A stretch of 64,000 nucleotides of DNA from Antedon mediterranea (taxonomy: Eukaryota > Echinodermata > Crinoidea > Comatulida > Antedonidae): contig NC_092673.1 of the NCBI RefSeq assembly GCF_964355755.1, positions 23,441,001 to 23,505,000 on the forward strand, given 5' to 3'. The position numbers and the translations under genes are program-made. Of the stretch, positions 1 to 10,256 are shown piece by piece. The notes beneath the pieces were generated by a model that saw nothing but the letters and a program-made list of their open reading frames with translations, was not told the origin of the DNA and did no database searches. Numbering within the stretch: the first letter of the stretch is position 1; the number at the start of each line of letters is the position of its first letter.

Positions 1-120
1 TCTACCTACCGATCTATCTACCTACCGATATACCTACATACAACCTACCTACCTATCAACCTTTCTAACCCTACTGACCTAGCTACCTACCTACATATGT
101 ACCGAACTACCTATCTCAAT
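1..120. repeat. degenerate CTAC microsatellite
   Basis: The first ~120 bases are an imperfect run of CTAC/CTAT tetranucleotides. They lie in the intron upstream of the first visible FBXL6 exon. Confidence 0.8.
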
Positions 121-327
121 GTTGGATATTATGTGAGGTAAAATATTTACAGGTGGATAACAAATAGAGGATACTTAAGCACCTTGTTGCAAATAGGATG
201 TAAAGCTGATAATTATCATTCAGACTATAATTTCTCAAATGTCTCATTAACAAATGAAATTCTCATGACTAAAAATACCTGCATTTTCAAAGGAAATACA
301 TACATAATTGTTTTAATTTTTCTACAG

Positions 328-2681
328 ACTTGCTGTAAAAATTTACGGTTACTAGATTTATCCAATTGCAAGTTTTCTTCCGATTTTCTTATGATTCCAA
401 TTGAGGAGTTTCAAGATGGTTGTCCTAATCTAGAGATTCTTCGTCTCACAGGGTCTAAAGTACGAGCTAACCAAGTCTCAAAAAGAGTTAAGGTAAAACC
501 CTGTCTACACAATCAAACTAGTTTGAAAAAAAAGGGGTTATATGCCCAAATATGGTAGTGATATCACATCATCATATCCACATATAGGCGCATCACATTT
601 TGTTGTCACATAAAGTTTGATAGTGTAGACAGAGCTCTAGAATACTTTTCACTAAAAACACATGTAATACCCTTTTCACATCTGGAAAAAGTAACCATTT
701 TTCTTTCTGGTTTTAGGAAGAATCTTTAGGTTTTCCTAAACTAAAAGAAGTAAGTGTAGCAGTGAACATAACCACTACTCTAAGCATCAGTCTAGGAATT
801 ACTGATGAATTTCTACTTCGTTTGCTAAAGACTTCAAGCAAGTTAAAACACCTTGATCTACGTGGATGCACACACATTACAGCGGATGTCCTTCAGGTAG
901 ATAGTGTGAATGTGGGGTAATAAGCTGTGATTTGCAGCCTTACTGGGCTGAATTGCACACATGTGTAAACAGCACATACAATAACTTTCTTCTCCCCCCA
1001 AAGGTTCCTTCATGTTGAGTACAGCCACCAAACAGTGGCGTTCGTCTGTCCACGACAGGGGCTGAATGGACCAGTACACTGGGGTAACCCCCTACTCATC
1101 GAGCCAGATGTGTACACTGGACCTTCAGGTGCAACACAAGGAAAATTGCATTGCAAGTGATAAATCATGACACAATGAATGATTCGAACTGTCAATTTGC
1201 GTTGCATGTACTCTTTGCATTGCGACCAAGAGAAACAAGCTTAAAGCTCTAAATACACTATCAAACTAGTTTGACAAAAAAAGTGTGATGTTCCCAAATA
1301 TGGTAGTGATATGACGTCATCATTTTTTTGATACATAAAGTTTGATAGTGTAGACAAGGCTTTACATACAACTGTTTATTCAAATATGGTACTTTTTTTC
1401 TCCTAGAAATTATTGTTAGATGCTTTGGAAGAGCTGTTTATCTCACAATGTTCGGTTTCTAAATATGAAGGCATTGCAGTCATTGTACAAAAGGTAATAT
1501 ATATAATGTACTGGAATTTTTTGCAATGTTAAATTTTTTTTGTAATAGGTAGATTTAAATGGCTTCGTATTACAATGTACCCCGCTTTTTTTTTTATTCA
1601 GTTTTATGACAAGCTATCGATTAGATACACAGGACATGTAAGCAACTGGATAGAAAAGTCGCCTTTTAACATATATATTTCTAAAATTTCTTATCATTAA
1701 GCGCAATGAAGTATTAATATACAGTGTAATGATTGTGCTATATAAGCCTAAGTAATAAGTAAAGGCTACATTAGTCCATTATACATATCATAGTGTACTA
1801 ACTGATTCTCATTACTGTATACTGTATATAATTTGTCCAGTATCATAGGCAGATTCTGTAATGCAGTGTCACATGTGTATCACACGTGATATCTAACTTT
1901 TCTAATTAACTTTTTCTGCTTTTTTGCTAGTGGATGCACAGCTTGATAGAGTTGGATTTATCATGGAATGTGTTTCCTGGCATGTCACTTGATATAGCCA
2001 TGAAAAAGTTATCAAGTACACCTCAACAATCAAGCCTTCGCATCCTAAACCTAAGTGGCACGTCCATAACGGCACACAGAGTCAAGTAAGCTATCAGTAT
2101 TTTTGTTAAATATCATTGTAGCATAATGATGCTATGTGGATATAATGATACAGCACATAGCAATAGTAAAGTTGGATTGTCTAATAACATTCAACTGCAA
2201 GGATGTGACAATGCCTAACTATTAATTGTCGGCACACCGGGAACAACAAGGCTGTTATTGTTACCAGGTTTTTTTTGTTAGCTTATGAACAGTTTTACAT
2301 ATAATGATGTGCATGTGCAGTGGCGTAATCTGAGGCCCCTGGTTTAGGAACCCTGAGTGGCCCTCTAACACTGGAGGCGTGGGGTGTTTTTAGCCTTTTC
2401 GACATATTTTAATCCCTGTTTTTTCGTCTGGGCACTGCTCAGGCCCCATAAGCCTGAGCAGTGAGAGAGTCCTGGAATTGTATTTATTTGAATAATTCTG
2501 AACCTATTTATACTTTTTTCTTAGATCATTGCTAGAAGGCTGTCCACGTCTTTCAAGCCTTGACTTGACCTCGTGCCGTGGCTTGCCTCGAGGAATGAAG
2601 CAGGAATATGAAGGAGAACGTCTTGTCAGCCTAAAAGAGAATATTGATAGTGTCATTGAGGAAGATGAGCCTGGTTCGTGA
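328..2681 (+). CDS. FBXL6: FBXL6-like F-box/leucine-rich-repeat protein, C-terminal exons (5' part outside window)
   Basis: Five spliced exons: 328-492, 717-896, 1407-1493, 1931-2085 and 2525-2681 (stop TGA 2679-2681). All have AG/GT borders and join in frame, giving 55+60+29 codons, then a split codon (AA|A) between exons 4 and 5. The product shows repeated LRR units, e.g. LRLLDLSNCKF, LKHLDLRGCTHIT and LSSLDLTSCRGLPRGM. The C-terminal LDLTSCRGLPRGMK block and the preceding CP-L unit match what I know of the end of animal FBXL6. Family role: substrate-recognition subunit of an SCF ubiquitin ligase, with Skp1 bound through an F-box that would lie upstream of this window. An in-frame ATG at 184 is intronic and is not the start. 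A MITE begins about 5 nt after the donor at 492. A candidate poly(A) signal AATAAA lies near 3995. The exon chain is certain; the FBXL6 name is likely. Confidence 0.85.
498..636. repeat. MITE family A, copy 1 (Harbinger-like), in FBXL6 intron
   Basis: Terminal inverted repeats of the form CTGTCTACAC-ATCAAACTAG and its complement at the right end (AGTTTGATAGTGTAGACAGA). The inner part contains the family's hallmark GCCCAAATATGGTAGTGATA once. It begins only a few bases inside the intron. Confidence 0.85.
1243..1364. repeat. MITE family A, copy 2, in FBXL6 intron
   Basis: Same inverted ends and inner CCAAATATGGTAGTGATATG motif as copy 1. TTA/TA is present at both borders, fitting a TWA target-site duplication. 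Confidence 0.85.
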
Positions 2682-2707
2682 TGCAATATCTGTGAAATTT
2701 AAGTCTT

Positions 2708-2867
2708 AAGCTCTGTCTACGCTATTAAACTAGTTAGACCAAAAAAGTGTAATGTGCCCAAATATGGTGGTGATATGCCCAAATATGGTAGTGATATGAG
2801 ATCATTATGTCCATATTAGCACATCACATTTTTTTGTCACATAAAGTTTGATAGTGTAGACAGAGCC
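2708..2867. repeat. MITE family A, copy 3, just after the FBXL6 stop
   Basis: Both inverted ends are present and TTA flanks each side. The inner GCCCAAATATGGTRGTGATAT unit is present twice in tandem. It starts about 27 nt past the stop codon, so it probably lies in the 3' UTR. Confidence 0.88.
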
Positions 2868-3477
2868 TTACACATTTTAAGTATATGCAATTTTATACAC
2901 TATATAATTATTATAACAAAGCTAAGGTGAAGTAACACAATTAAATTAAAGGCAAAACCGTGTTAAACAGGGCACTGTGTGTAAGTTACAATGGTTCCGC
3001 TTAGCATAGCTCACAAGGAGATTCTAGACGCATCGTAGGCATGTTATCACACGACCAATTTATGTGACTTTATAGTTATGTTCAGACGGCCTTAAACACT
3101 GTATTACTTTTGTTTATATCTATTTTACAATGCAATATAGGTTATATATGCAAGGTGATATATATCCTTGTTTTATACCGCATATGGAATTGATTGGGGG
3201 AGAGAGAATAAATGCCAATGGCGTCGGTAGAGTTGGCATTGAAATGTATTCGTTAAATTTTATGGCATTTTTTTTCCTCTTTTTTTTCAACCAATTTGTA
3301 TTAGTTTATAATGAATTAATGAATTTTAAATTATGTTCTTGGTATTCCATTTTTAAACCTTTCCTTTATATTTTGTAATTACATTTCAATTGAAGGAAAT
3401 AATGTTTTGAACTAGTGTTACAATGTATGTGTAGCCTATCTATTCCCTTTACTATGGGAACAAGTATTAGTTATTCA

Positions 3478-3735
3478 CTTTGACCAAAAATTGGATCGAA
3501 AATATTAATAATGTACCTAGAAAAAAATAACTAAAGTAAAAAGTATTTATAAAAAATTAGTTTTTTAGTTGTGTGCTAACGCGACTCTACAGCTCACTAT
3601 GTCGGTCGGTAAACACTAACTCAAATTTGGGCAGGTGGCTGCAACCATGTATATGGCCTTGTTTTCCTACAGAAGTGAATGACTTTATTAAAAATGCTAA
3701 ATAGCATATTATTCAAAGTGTGATTTTATTAATCT
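3478..3735. repeat. MITE family B, copy 1, interrupted by element E
   Basis: TTTGACCAAAAATTGGATCG on the left and the ATTCAAAGTGTGATTTTATT..GAGGAC right half match the order seen in the full-length family B copy at 46873-47196. Between them sits the 106-bp element E at 3561-3666. Confidence 0.65.
3561..3666. repeat. short palindromic-ended element E, copy 1
   Basis: About 106 bp: GCGACTCTAC, then GTCGGTCGGTAAACACTAAC and TCAAATTTGGGCA, ending TATATGGCCTTGTTTT. A second copy is at 62524-62643, where the ends AGTCGCGTGC and GCACGCGACT are perfect inverted repeats. Confidence 0.7.
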
Positions 3736-4174
3736 TCTTAATGTTTTGAGGACAAGACCTTTCTGAAAACACTATTTCACAATATGTATACAGTATTTGT
3801 ATTTTGTATATATTGTTTCATTTTATTACCATTCTGTTGTAAATAATTTTACTTTTTGATTGAAAATCATTGTTACTGTATTTGAAGATTTTAATTTTGT
3901 CATTGTTTTGCATTTCTAGAACTAACATTTTGTTATCATTTTGGCCAGTATTGGTTATGTATTATGTTTACAATGTTTTAACTTATTTTGGGGTAAATAA
4001 AAAAAAGAAAGTATACTGGTAATACTTAAGCCCTCTTTTGCAATGTGAATGTGCTATTTTATTTGAAGTAATAAGCTAATTATAATGCCATCATCAGATT
4101 ATAACTACACCGGTAAAGGTCAATTTACACAGACGAGCGCTGAATAGCGGTAGGAATAAATACATTATACATTA

Positions 4175-4294
4175 TACATTATCAATCTTTGTTACAAAAA
4201 AATGTGATGTGCACGATGACGTCATATCACTACCATATTTGGGCACATCAAACATATTTTTTGTCAAATTAGTTTGATAGTGTAGACAGAGCTT
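4175..4294. repeat. MITE family A, copy 4 (left end degraded)
   Basis: Reverse-oriented inner block (ATATCACTACCATATTTGGG) followed by an intact right end, AGTTTGATAGTGTAGACAGA. The left end is eroded. Confidence 0.75.
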
Positions 4295-4436
4295 TATCAA
4301 TAGAAATAGATACGATTCACATCATGAGTTGATTCCCAATTTCACAAGCTGATGACCCAATGTTCACCCCTACACAGAACAAACAATACAAAATGTTTTA
4401 TAATCTGAAATGAGGTACAAAAATACAATTTCATTA

Positions 4437-4560
4437 GAACCCCTATTAAAGGAGAACATAGCAAACTTTTAGGCCAAACCAAAAGTATCCCTTTAATAGG
4501 GGTTAAGCACAGTGTTAAACAAATATTTCTCTTCGTTTCACATGAAAGAGTCGTCCTCTA
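4437..4560. repeat. MITE family C (AACCCCTATTAAAGG type)
   Basis: ACCCCTATTAAAGG is followed by its reverse complement CCTTTAATAGGGGT within 60 bp, then CACAGTGTTAAACAAATATT, which recurs in the other family C copies. Confidence 0.65.
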
Positions 4561-4861
4561 AATTAAAAAAAAAAAAATACTGAATCAGAATTGGCCGATA
4601 TTCCAACCTGCCCCAAAGTAGAGCATAATGACTACACAGAGACACACAGACTATACTATATCTAAAAATAGGTTTAAAACCAATTATTTTAGCTGATCTT
4701 AAACTTTCCTGAATAGGCCTATTGCATGTCTCTGAATCGATTATTGTACTACTATTCACATACAATTTATATACACAGTATTCGCCGAAACTCACGTAAT
4801 ACCACCACGTTTATACATTCAATAAGTTTACCAAGACGGTTACAAATTACGTTTAAAATTC

Positions 4862-4972
4862 GCGCCCTAATGCTTCGTTCTCAATAGAGTCTGACGCAAC
4901 GTAGGGATTTGACCAATCAAAAGCGATATGATATCGCGTACTGGTAAACTTGCTTGTGTTGCATCTATTTAT
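4862..4972. repeat. diverged MITE family D relative
   Basis: Contains GACGCAACG, GACCAATCAAAAGCGATATG and ACTTGCTTGTGTTGCATC. These are the internal words, in the same order, of the family D copies at 18720-19092. Confidence 0.45.
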
Positions 4973-5791
4973 TTAATTTTTTTTTTATTATTTAGCTGGC
5001 GGGATTGTCATGCTCGAATATAGATGCGCTATCTAAACCCCTGTCTTAGAGATGGAACATATATCGTCAATCTATGACTGTGATGTTGTTGTCACTTGTG
5101 ACGATGATGATGACATAAACACAATAATTTGTAGATAATAATTGAGATAATTTACCTGACCTTATTAAACACAATTAATTGACGATATCGCTTGATAATA
5201 ATTACTAGTTATTTCTAATTAGCTCGAGTGAAACTTGTTCAGCTAATTATTTCTTTTCATTGAAATCATGGACGAATCATTTTGTGTTCTAATTGATGTA
5301 GGAACGTAACTACCTAATTATTATCCATTTACCTTCCATTAAAAAAAAGACCTCTTATAATGAGTGAATAGGTCTTGAATCTGTACGGTGGAAGCTCAAT
5401 ATCATATAGATAGAACGAAATTTTCGCACCAAACCACCGGGGCGTCAACTCCGGAGGGTCTCCAGAGTTTTGCTATTGGTGTGAAAGGGGTAATAGACTG
5501 GCTTGGGCATATCTCTGGGATTTAGAGAACATAATAACATCAAAGCAAGCTTTTACACGACGGATAAAGCAAAACAATATGCTGTCTAGATCGATTGTTT
5601 ATACTATATCGGAAACCAAACTAAAAAATGTCCATATCGTTAACAAAATTATTGTTCATACTAGAAGTATATCAGGGGCGGTATTAAGTATGCGATGTAT
5701 TACAGATACTGTATATTATCCCTTTGAAAAATAATGTGTAAACATTATTGCAAAACCAGTAATGCAAAGAACAAGAAACCTATTGTCTGTA

Positions 5792-6058
5792 AAGCTCCGT
5801 CTACACTATCAAACTTTATGTGACAAAAAAATGTGATGTGCCCATATATGGACATGATTATGTCATATCACACTGTATTATATTTAATTAAGTTTCTCTT
5901 TTGTATATTTTGATTAAGACATGACCACAATGTAAAACAGATACACTGTTATCTGATTGTTTAATCCTGTATAAATATATAATTTATTATTATTATTATT
6001 ATTATTATATCACTACCCCTATTTGGCCACATCACACTTGTTTAGTGTAGACAGAGCT
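5792..6058. repeat. MITE family A, copy 5, with nested insertion
   Basis: The inverted ends are intact (CTCCGTCTACACTATCAAAC left; AGTGTAGACAGAGC right) and TAA flanks both sides. The MITE is split by a ~135-bp insert at 5872-6006. Confidence 0.85.
5872..6006 (+). mobile_element. 5'-truncated retroposon tail nested in MITE A copy 5
   Basis: The insert ends in a TTA/ATT trinucleotide run preceded by CTGTATAAATATATAATT, which is typical of LINE or SINE 3' ends. It is flanked by the 7-bp direct repeat ATATCAC at 5865-5871 and 6007-6013, read as the target-site duplication. The parent element was not identified. Confidence 0.75.
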
Positions 6059-6772
6059 AAGACAACGAGTGAGGAGGGGGAAGAATTATTAGGGTATAGT
6101 CTGTGGGTGATTCAGACACCAAATCATGGGATATTGGTTGTCACCGATCACATTCCGTAAAGAGTGTCAGCCAGAGTCGACATTCCTGATCAGATTTTTT
6201 TCTGTTTTATCTTGTTCTTTGTATCATGATATCACTTTCATATTTATTAGGATATTTCTTGGTATCGGCATCACAGATTAAATTACTTTTGAAATTCATC
6301 TTTTATAACAATTTAACAACTCAAGGATTTTTATTCTTACATTACTCATCATATTTAATCATATTTAATATATTTAAATACAAATATATGTTGGTGCGTC
6401 ATTAAAAATGTGATTTATTACTATAATTGTGATACGACATTCTATATAAAACTTTTCAAACAGCTCTATTTACTTGGTTCTTGGGGTCAGTACATATTTA
6501 TGCAAAAATATTTTGGCATCAAAAATATTGATGCCAAATGTGTCTGTCGTTAGGCCTATATCTTTTTTTTTTGTTCTAAATTTTGATTTCGTATAATTTA
6601 AAAAAGAAAATCTATTAACTTGGTTCACATGAGGGAGGTGTACATTGACAATGAATTAGAACAAAAGCCAACTTGTGCGATAGGGCAATTAACCAATGGT
6701 TACGAAGTATCGATTACTTACTACGACATGAATGATGAAATGTTCTCACTCGACTAATGTTAGTCTTAATTA

Positions 6773-7145
6773 CATACTGCAGCGAACAGGACATAGACAA
6801 TAACAATAACAGGTAATGTTAGTTAAGTTGGTCTAAGCTTTTCATTTCCATATAGAAAATTAGTACAATAATATACCTGTAGTTTTACTGTGTTCATTTT
6901 CATCTTTGCAATTGCCGACAAAAAATTTTTACAAAGTATTTGAAATATATTAATATTGTATTATTTTTCACATACAGCAGGGAACAGGACAGAAATAATA
7001 ACAGGTAATTTTTGGTCAAAGCTTTTCTATTCAGTACAATAATATAATGATAGTTTTACTGTATTCATTTTCATCTTTGCAATAATTGCCAATATTTTTT
7101 GAAGAAAAAAAGTTTGCAAAATATTTAAAATATATTATTCTTGTT
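6773..7145. repeat. imperfect direct duplication (~190-bp unit, two copies)
   Basis: Two successive blocks share GCAG.GAACAGGACA, AATAACAGGTAAT, CAAAGCTTTTC, AGTACAATAATATA and ACTGT.TTCATTTTCATC in the same order. Confidence 0.7.
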
Positions 7146-7370
7146 ATACAACTGATTGTGGATTTCTTAATGATAACAACTTGTTTGGGCCAGAATCTAT
7201 TCAAATTGTACCGAATTTTAAAAAATACTTTTATTTATTATGAAAAAAAAGGGTAATGTATGATTTTCCACATACAATTAAACGACATGTAACTGGTACA
7301 TTTTGGGAATGTTGAAAATGACCCTACTGTAATTTTAACCAAAACATGCATACAAAAACTTAATATCAAT

Positions 7371-7592
7371 TAAAGATGTATTGTTCCAATTATTTTTATT
7401 TTTGTTGTTGAATATGTCATTTTAATGTTCCATAATAGACCAAAAATTGGATCGGAAAAAGATTTACCTGAAAAACTGTACATAATTTTTTTCGGGATTT
7501 TTTTTCTATTTTCTCTACAAAAACGCCCATTCAAATTATTATTGAAGTATTCTTAATTTTTTATGTTTTTTTGGGGGAAATAAATCTTTAAA
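7371..7592. repeat. MITE family B, copy 2
   Basis: Begins TTAAAGATGTATTGTTCC and ends GGGGGAAATAAATCTTTAAA. It contains GACCAAAAATTGGATCGGAA and TTTACCTGAAAAACTGTAC as in the other copies. Confidence 0.75.
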
Positions 7593-8526
7593 GGCCAGGT
7601 GCGGGCAAAAAATTCTATTGATCATACATTCCAATAATTATCGATCTATAGTTTCCCCTATGTTTCATAATTTGTTGGGATTTTATTTGTGTTACACGAG
7701 CTTGTTGAAAATAAGCACTTTCATATCAGTGGGGGGATAGTTCAACTTACACAGTAAAATCTCTATTCTTTTGTACACAAATTGTGTAAATAGAGAGGCA
7801 TTTTAAAAAGCTATGAAAAATAAATGGTGTGGTAAAAAATGTTATCAGATGACTAAATATAGGTAATATAACTTGAATATTACATTTCTGATATTTTTAT
7901 TCAACTTCAGATTTTTATTTTCATGCTATAGCAAAAATTATCCACCGTATATCTACCATCTTTTTTCACCGTCTAGGGAGTCACCAGACATCTTATTACA
8001 TTAGGTTAACTACCTAACTACTGAAAAAAAGTCTTCCTGGTTTTTATGGAAGAATTTTGCCAAATTTTGTATTTGACCATATTAAGGGAAATTCATGTTT
8101 TTTCGTCTCGATTTCTGTTACAAATATTTGATTTATGTACAATTAACAAAATATTATATTTAAAATTTATGCCTGTACCTGAGCTTTAAGCTTTATATAT
8201 TGATGCCAAATGTGTCGCTATATGTTAGGAAGCAATTCAACACTACCACATGCGCGTAGGTTTTTTTGTTCTAAATTTTAATATTGTATATTTAAAAAAA
8301 CAAATTCAATCACACTTTCTCGATGTTTCATTTTTAATGTTCACAAAAAATGTGTGTTTGTTAATGCCAACACTAAAAGACGGATCTAGATAGATATGTG
8401 GCCACGGACGACTCCAGTAAATGAATTAGAGGTAATCCTGACCAGGATCCTAATTTTTTAAATTTTACTTTCTTTTATTTAAAAAAACTGCAATAATGTA
8501 CTCCTTATATAGAGTACATTACATAG

Positions 8527-9027
8527 TTAAAGAACAGCTTTTACCAAGAACCATATTTTGATCGACAACCTATTAGGGATGTAGGCCTATTGCGAGTTTT
8601 ACGATATCGTCGCGGGCGCTCGTCGTGCTTAGCAAAATCTACCTCATGAGTTTTCACTGTTGTTAACATACAATAGATGGGTACCTGTCATTTTAATTGT
8701 TAATTTGATCTGCATTAGACTTAAATTTGCCAAATGTTTAGTCTGTTATTTTGAAGAAACACATATATATCCAGATAGGCAAAAAGAAACAATAACAAAA
8801 TCAGCATTTAAATTTTTTTACGATTGTTGTGTTTATTAGAAATGTATGCGCTTTACGAAACTTGTCTATTGACACCCACGAAGCACACTTGACGTCACAG
8901 CAATTTACGGCAACGGCTGTACGGCGAGCGCGCGCGGATATATGGTAAATCTCGCAATTGTTATGAAATCATATGTACATCCCTAATATGTTGTCAAAAT
9001 ATGGTTGTCGGTAAAGTTGTCCTTTAA
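8527..9027. mobile_element. non-autonomous DNA element with long inverted repeats flanked by TTAA
   Basis: The left arm (TTAAAGAACAGC..ACCATATTTTGA..TATTAGGGATGTA..TTGCGAG) is mirrored by the right arm (CTCGCAATTG..TACATCCCTAATA..TCAAAATATGGTTGTCGG..TCCTTTAA). The arms are over 80 bp each, with no transposase between them. TTAA at both outer borders fits a piggyBac-type target site. The core is unusually GC-rich (GCGAGCGCGCGCGG). Confidence 0.75.
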
Positions 9028-9344
9028 ACATCTTTGAATGCACATGTATGCATACAATGAATAATGATATTGGATCTGAAAAAGTATCATCTTTTCGACA
9101 AACCATTCCTAACTATTTATTTGATTGTTTGTTATTAATTGTTAGTAATGATTTATTATCTTTTATGGAAAATATCTTTTAATTAACAGATCAAATAATA
9201 TTTGGTCGTGTGCAGGCTATTATGAATACTGACTTCCATGGCTGCAACATAATGGGAGCATATTTTTGAAAGGCAGTTACCATTCATATAAGCCTGAACT
9301 CTCTTTTAAATCCCGATTTGATTTTGTTTAGATTTCAAATCAAG

Positions 9345-10256
9345 ATGGAAGTGGAAGTTGTTGCAACAGTGTGTACCGTCATCTTGTTCGTGTTTGGTTT
9401 AATCGGAAATACCTCAATCATAGCGTTGTTCTTTAAAGTTCGTAGTTTACAGACTGTCTCCAATACGCTAGTGACGTGTTTGGCCGTTACTGATCTCATT
9501 GCTACGGTGTTATACCCAATACAATGTCTGGTGGACATCAAGGTACTGAACAACAACCCAGAATGCATGGCGTTCTTTTCTGTTATTATACTCGTATCTA
9601 TAGCGCATACTTTCTTTAAGTTGTCATTATCCGTTGAGAGGTACATCACCATAAGTAGGCCACTGACTTACTCTACCATCTTAACAGAGAGAAGATGCTA
9701 CATTGCCATTGTCATATTTACTGGATACTCTGTCACGATTGGTGTTCTTCCGGTTATGATGCCGCTATTTGGAAACACAGGTTCTCTTGAAACCGACTGC
9801 CGATTGGCAACCGTATTCATCAACGGCTATACTCCATGGATTTTCGCGAATTGGATTATTCCTCTTCCAGTAATAGTCGCCCTGTACATCCGGGTGTTTA
9901 TTCTTGTAAAACGTCACGTCAAGCGAATACAGGCATCCGAAGTAACTTCTCAAATATGTGCGCAGAATTCTGGATTTAAACTAAGACGGGAAGCGAAGAC
10001 TGCTCTTTTGTTGTTCTCTATGGTTGTGTATTTCGTTATAGTGTGGATTCCATTGATTATCTTGATTTTGAATACAGATCCTTCCGAAAGGGTCATGGGG
10101 TATATAATAACGCATTTTTTAACATACAGTACATCTGCCGTCAGTCCGCTTATATTTGGTTTTGGTAATAAACAATATCGCAGGCATTTCCTATCGATTT
10201 TGAAAAGAAGAAACATTGATGAAAATCAAATAGATTCTGTTTACCACGCGAGCTAA
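9345..10256 (+). CDS. orphan rhodopsin-class (class A) GPCR, tandem copy 1
   Basis: Intronless, 303 residues. The ATG at 9345 (ATCAAGATGGA) was chosen over the in-frame ATG at 9318 because the ATCAAGATGG context is shared by all three copies, and copies 2 and 3 have in-frame stops just upstream. Seven membrane segments: TM1 with GN at 21-22, TM2 with LAVTD at 46-50, Cys74 and Cys152 for the TM3-loop 2 disulfide, ERY at 98-100 in place of DRY, TM6 with W-I-P at 234-236, and TM7 ending SAVSPLIFGFGN. The usual NPxxY is therefore SPxxF. There is Tyr, not the retinal-binding Lys, at 7.43, so it is not an opsin. The extracellular N-terminus is only a few residues. The ligand is unknown. It resembles the intronless, tandemly expanded, possibly chemosensory GPCR families described in sea urchin; this link is inference. 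A TTTAG just before the ATG could be the acceptor of a non-coding 5' exon. Confidence 0.92.
   Translation: MEVEVVATVCTVILFVFGLIGNTSIIALFFKVRSLQTVSNTLVTCLAVTDLIATVLYPIQCLVDIKVLNNNPECMAFFSVIILVSIAHTFFKLSLSVERYITISRPLTYSTILTERRCYIAIVIFTGYSVTIGVLPVMMPLFGNTGSLETDCRLATVFINGYTPWIFANWIIPLPVIVALYIRVFILVKRHVKRIQASEVTSQICAQNSGFKLRREAKTALLLFSMVVYFVIVWIPLIILILNTDPSERVMGYIITHFLTYSTSAVSPLIFGFGNKQYRRHFLSILKRRNIDENQIDSVYHAS

Larger units (their letters stand above)
2682..9344. other. intergenic region between FBXL6 and GPCR copy 1
   Basis: No coding region is supported. Probable FBXL6 3' UTR runs to a candidate AATAAA near 3995. Beyond that the stretch is repeat-rich (MITE families A, B, C, D, E and a TTAA-flanked element, listed separately). 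It also holds two diverged copies of a ~100-bp segment beginning ATTGATGCCAAATGTGTC (near 6528 and 8200) and a local direct duplication at 6773-7145. 5030-5400 and 7600-8190 hold nothing I recognise. Confidence 0.7.

Noticed and set aside
184-327. Coding start for the FBXL6 fragment at ATG 184
   Set aside because: A clear acceptor (TTTCTACAG) precedes 328 and the sequence between 184 and 327 has no LRR character, so it is intron.
9335-10216. Minus-strand open frames opposite the GPCR genes (also at 15313-16128 and 23557-24375)
   Set aside because: Antisense shadows of conserved GPCR codons; the same shadow appears in all three copies and has no independent features.
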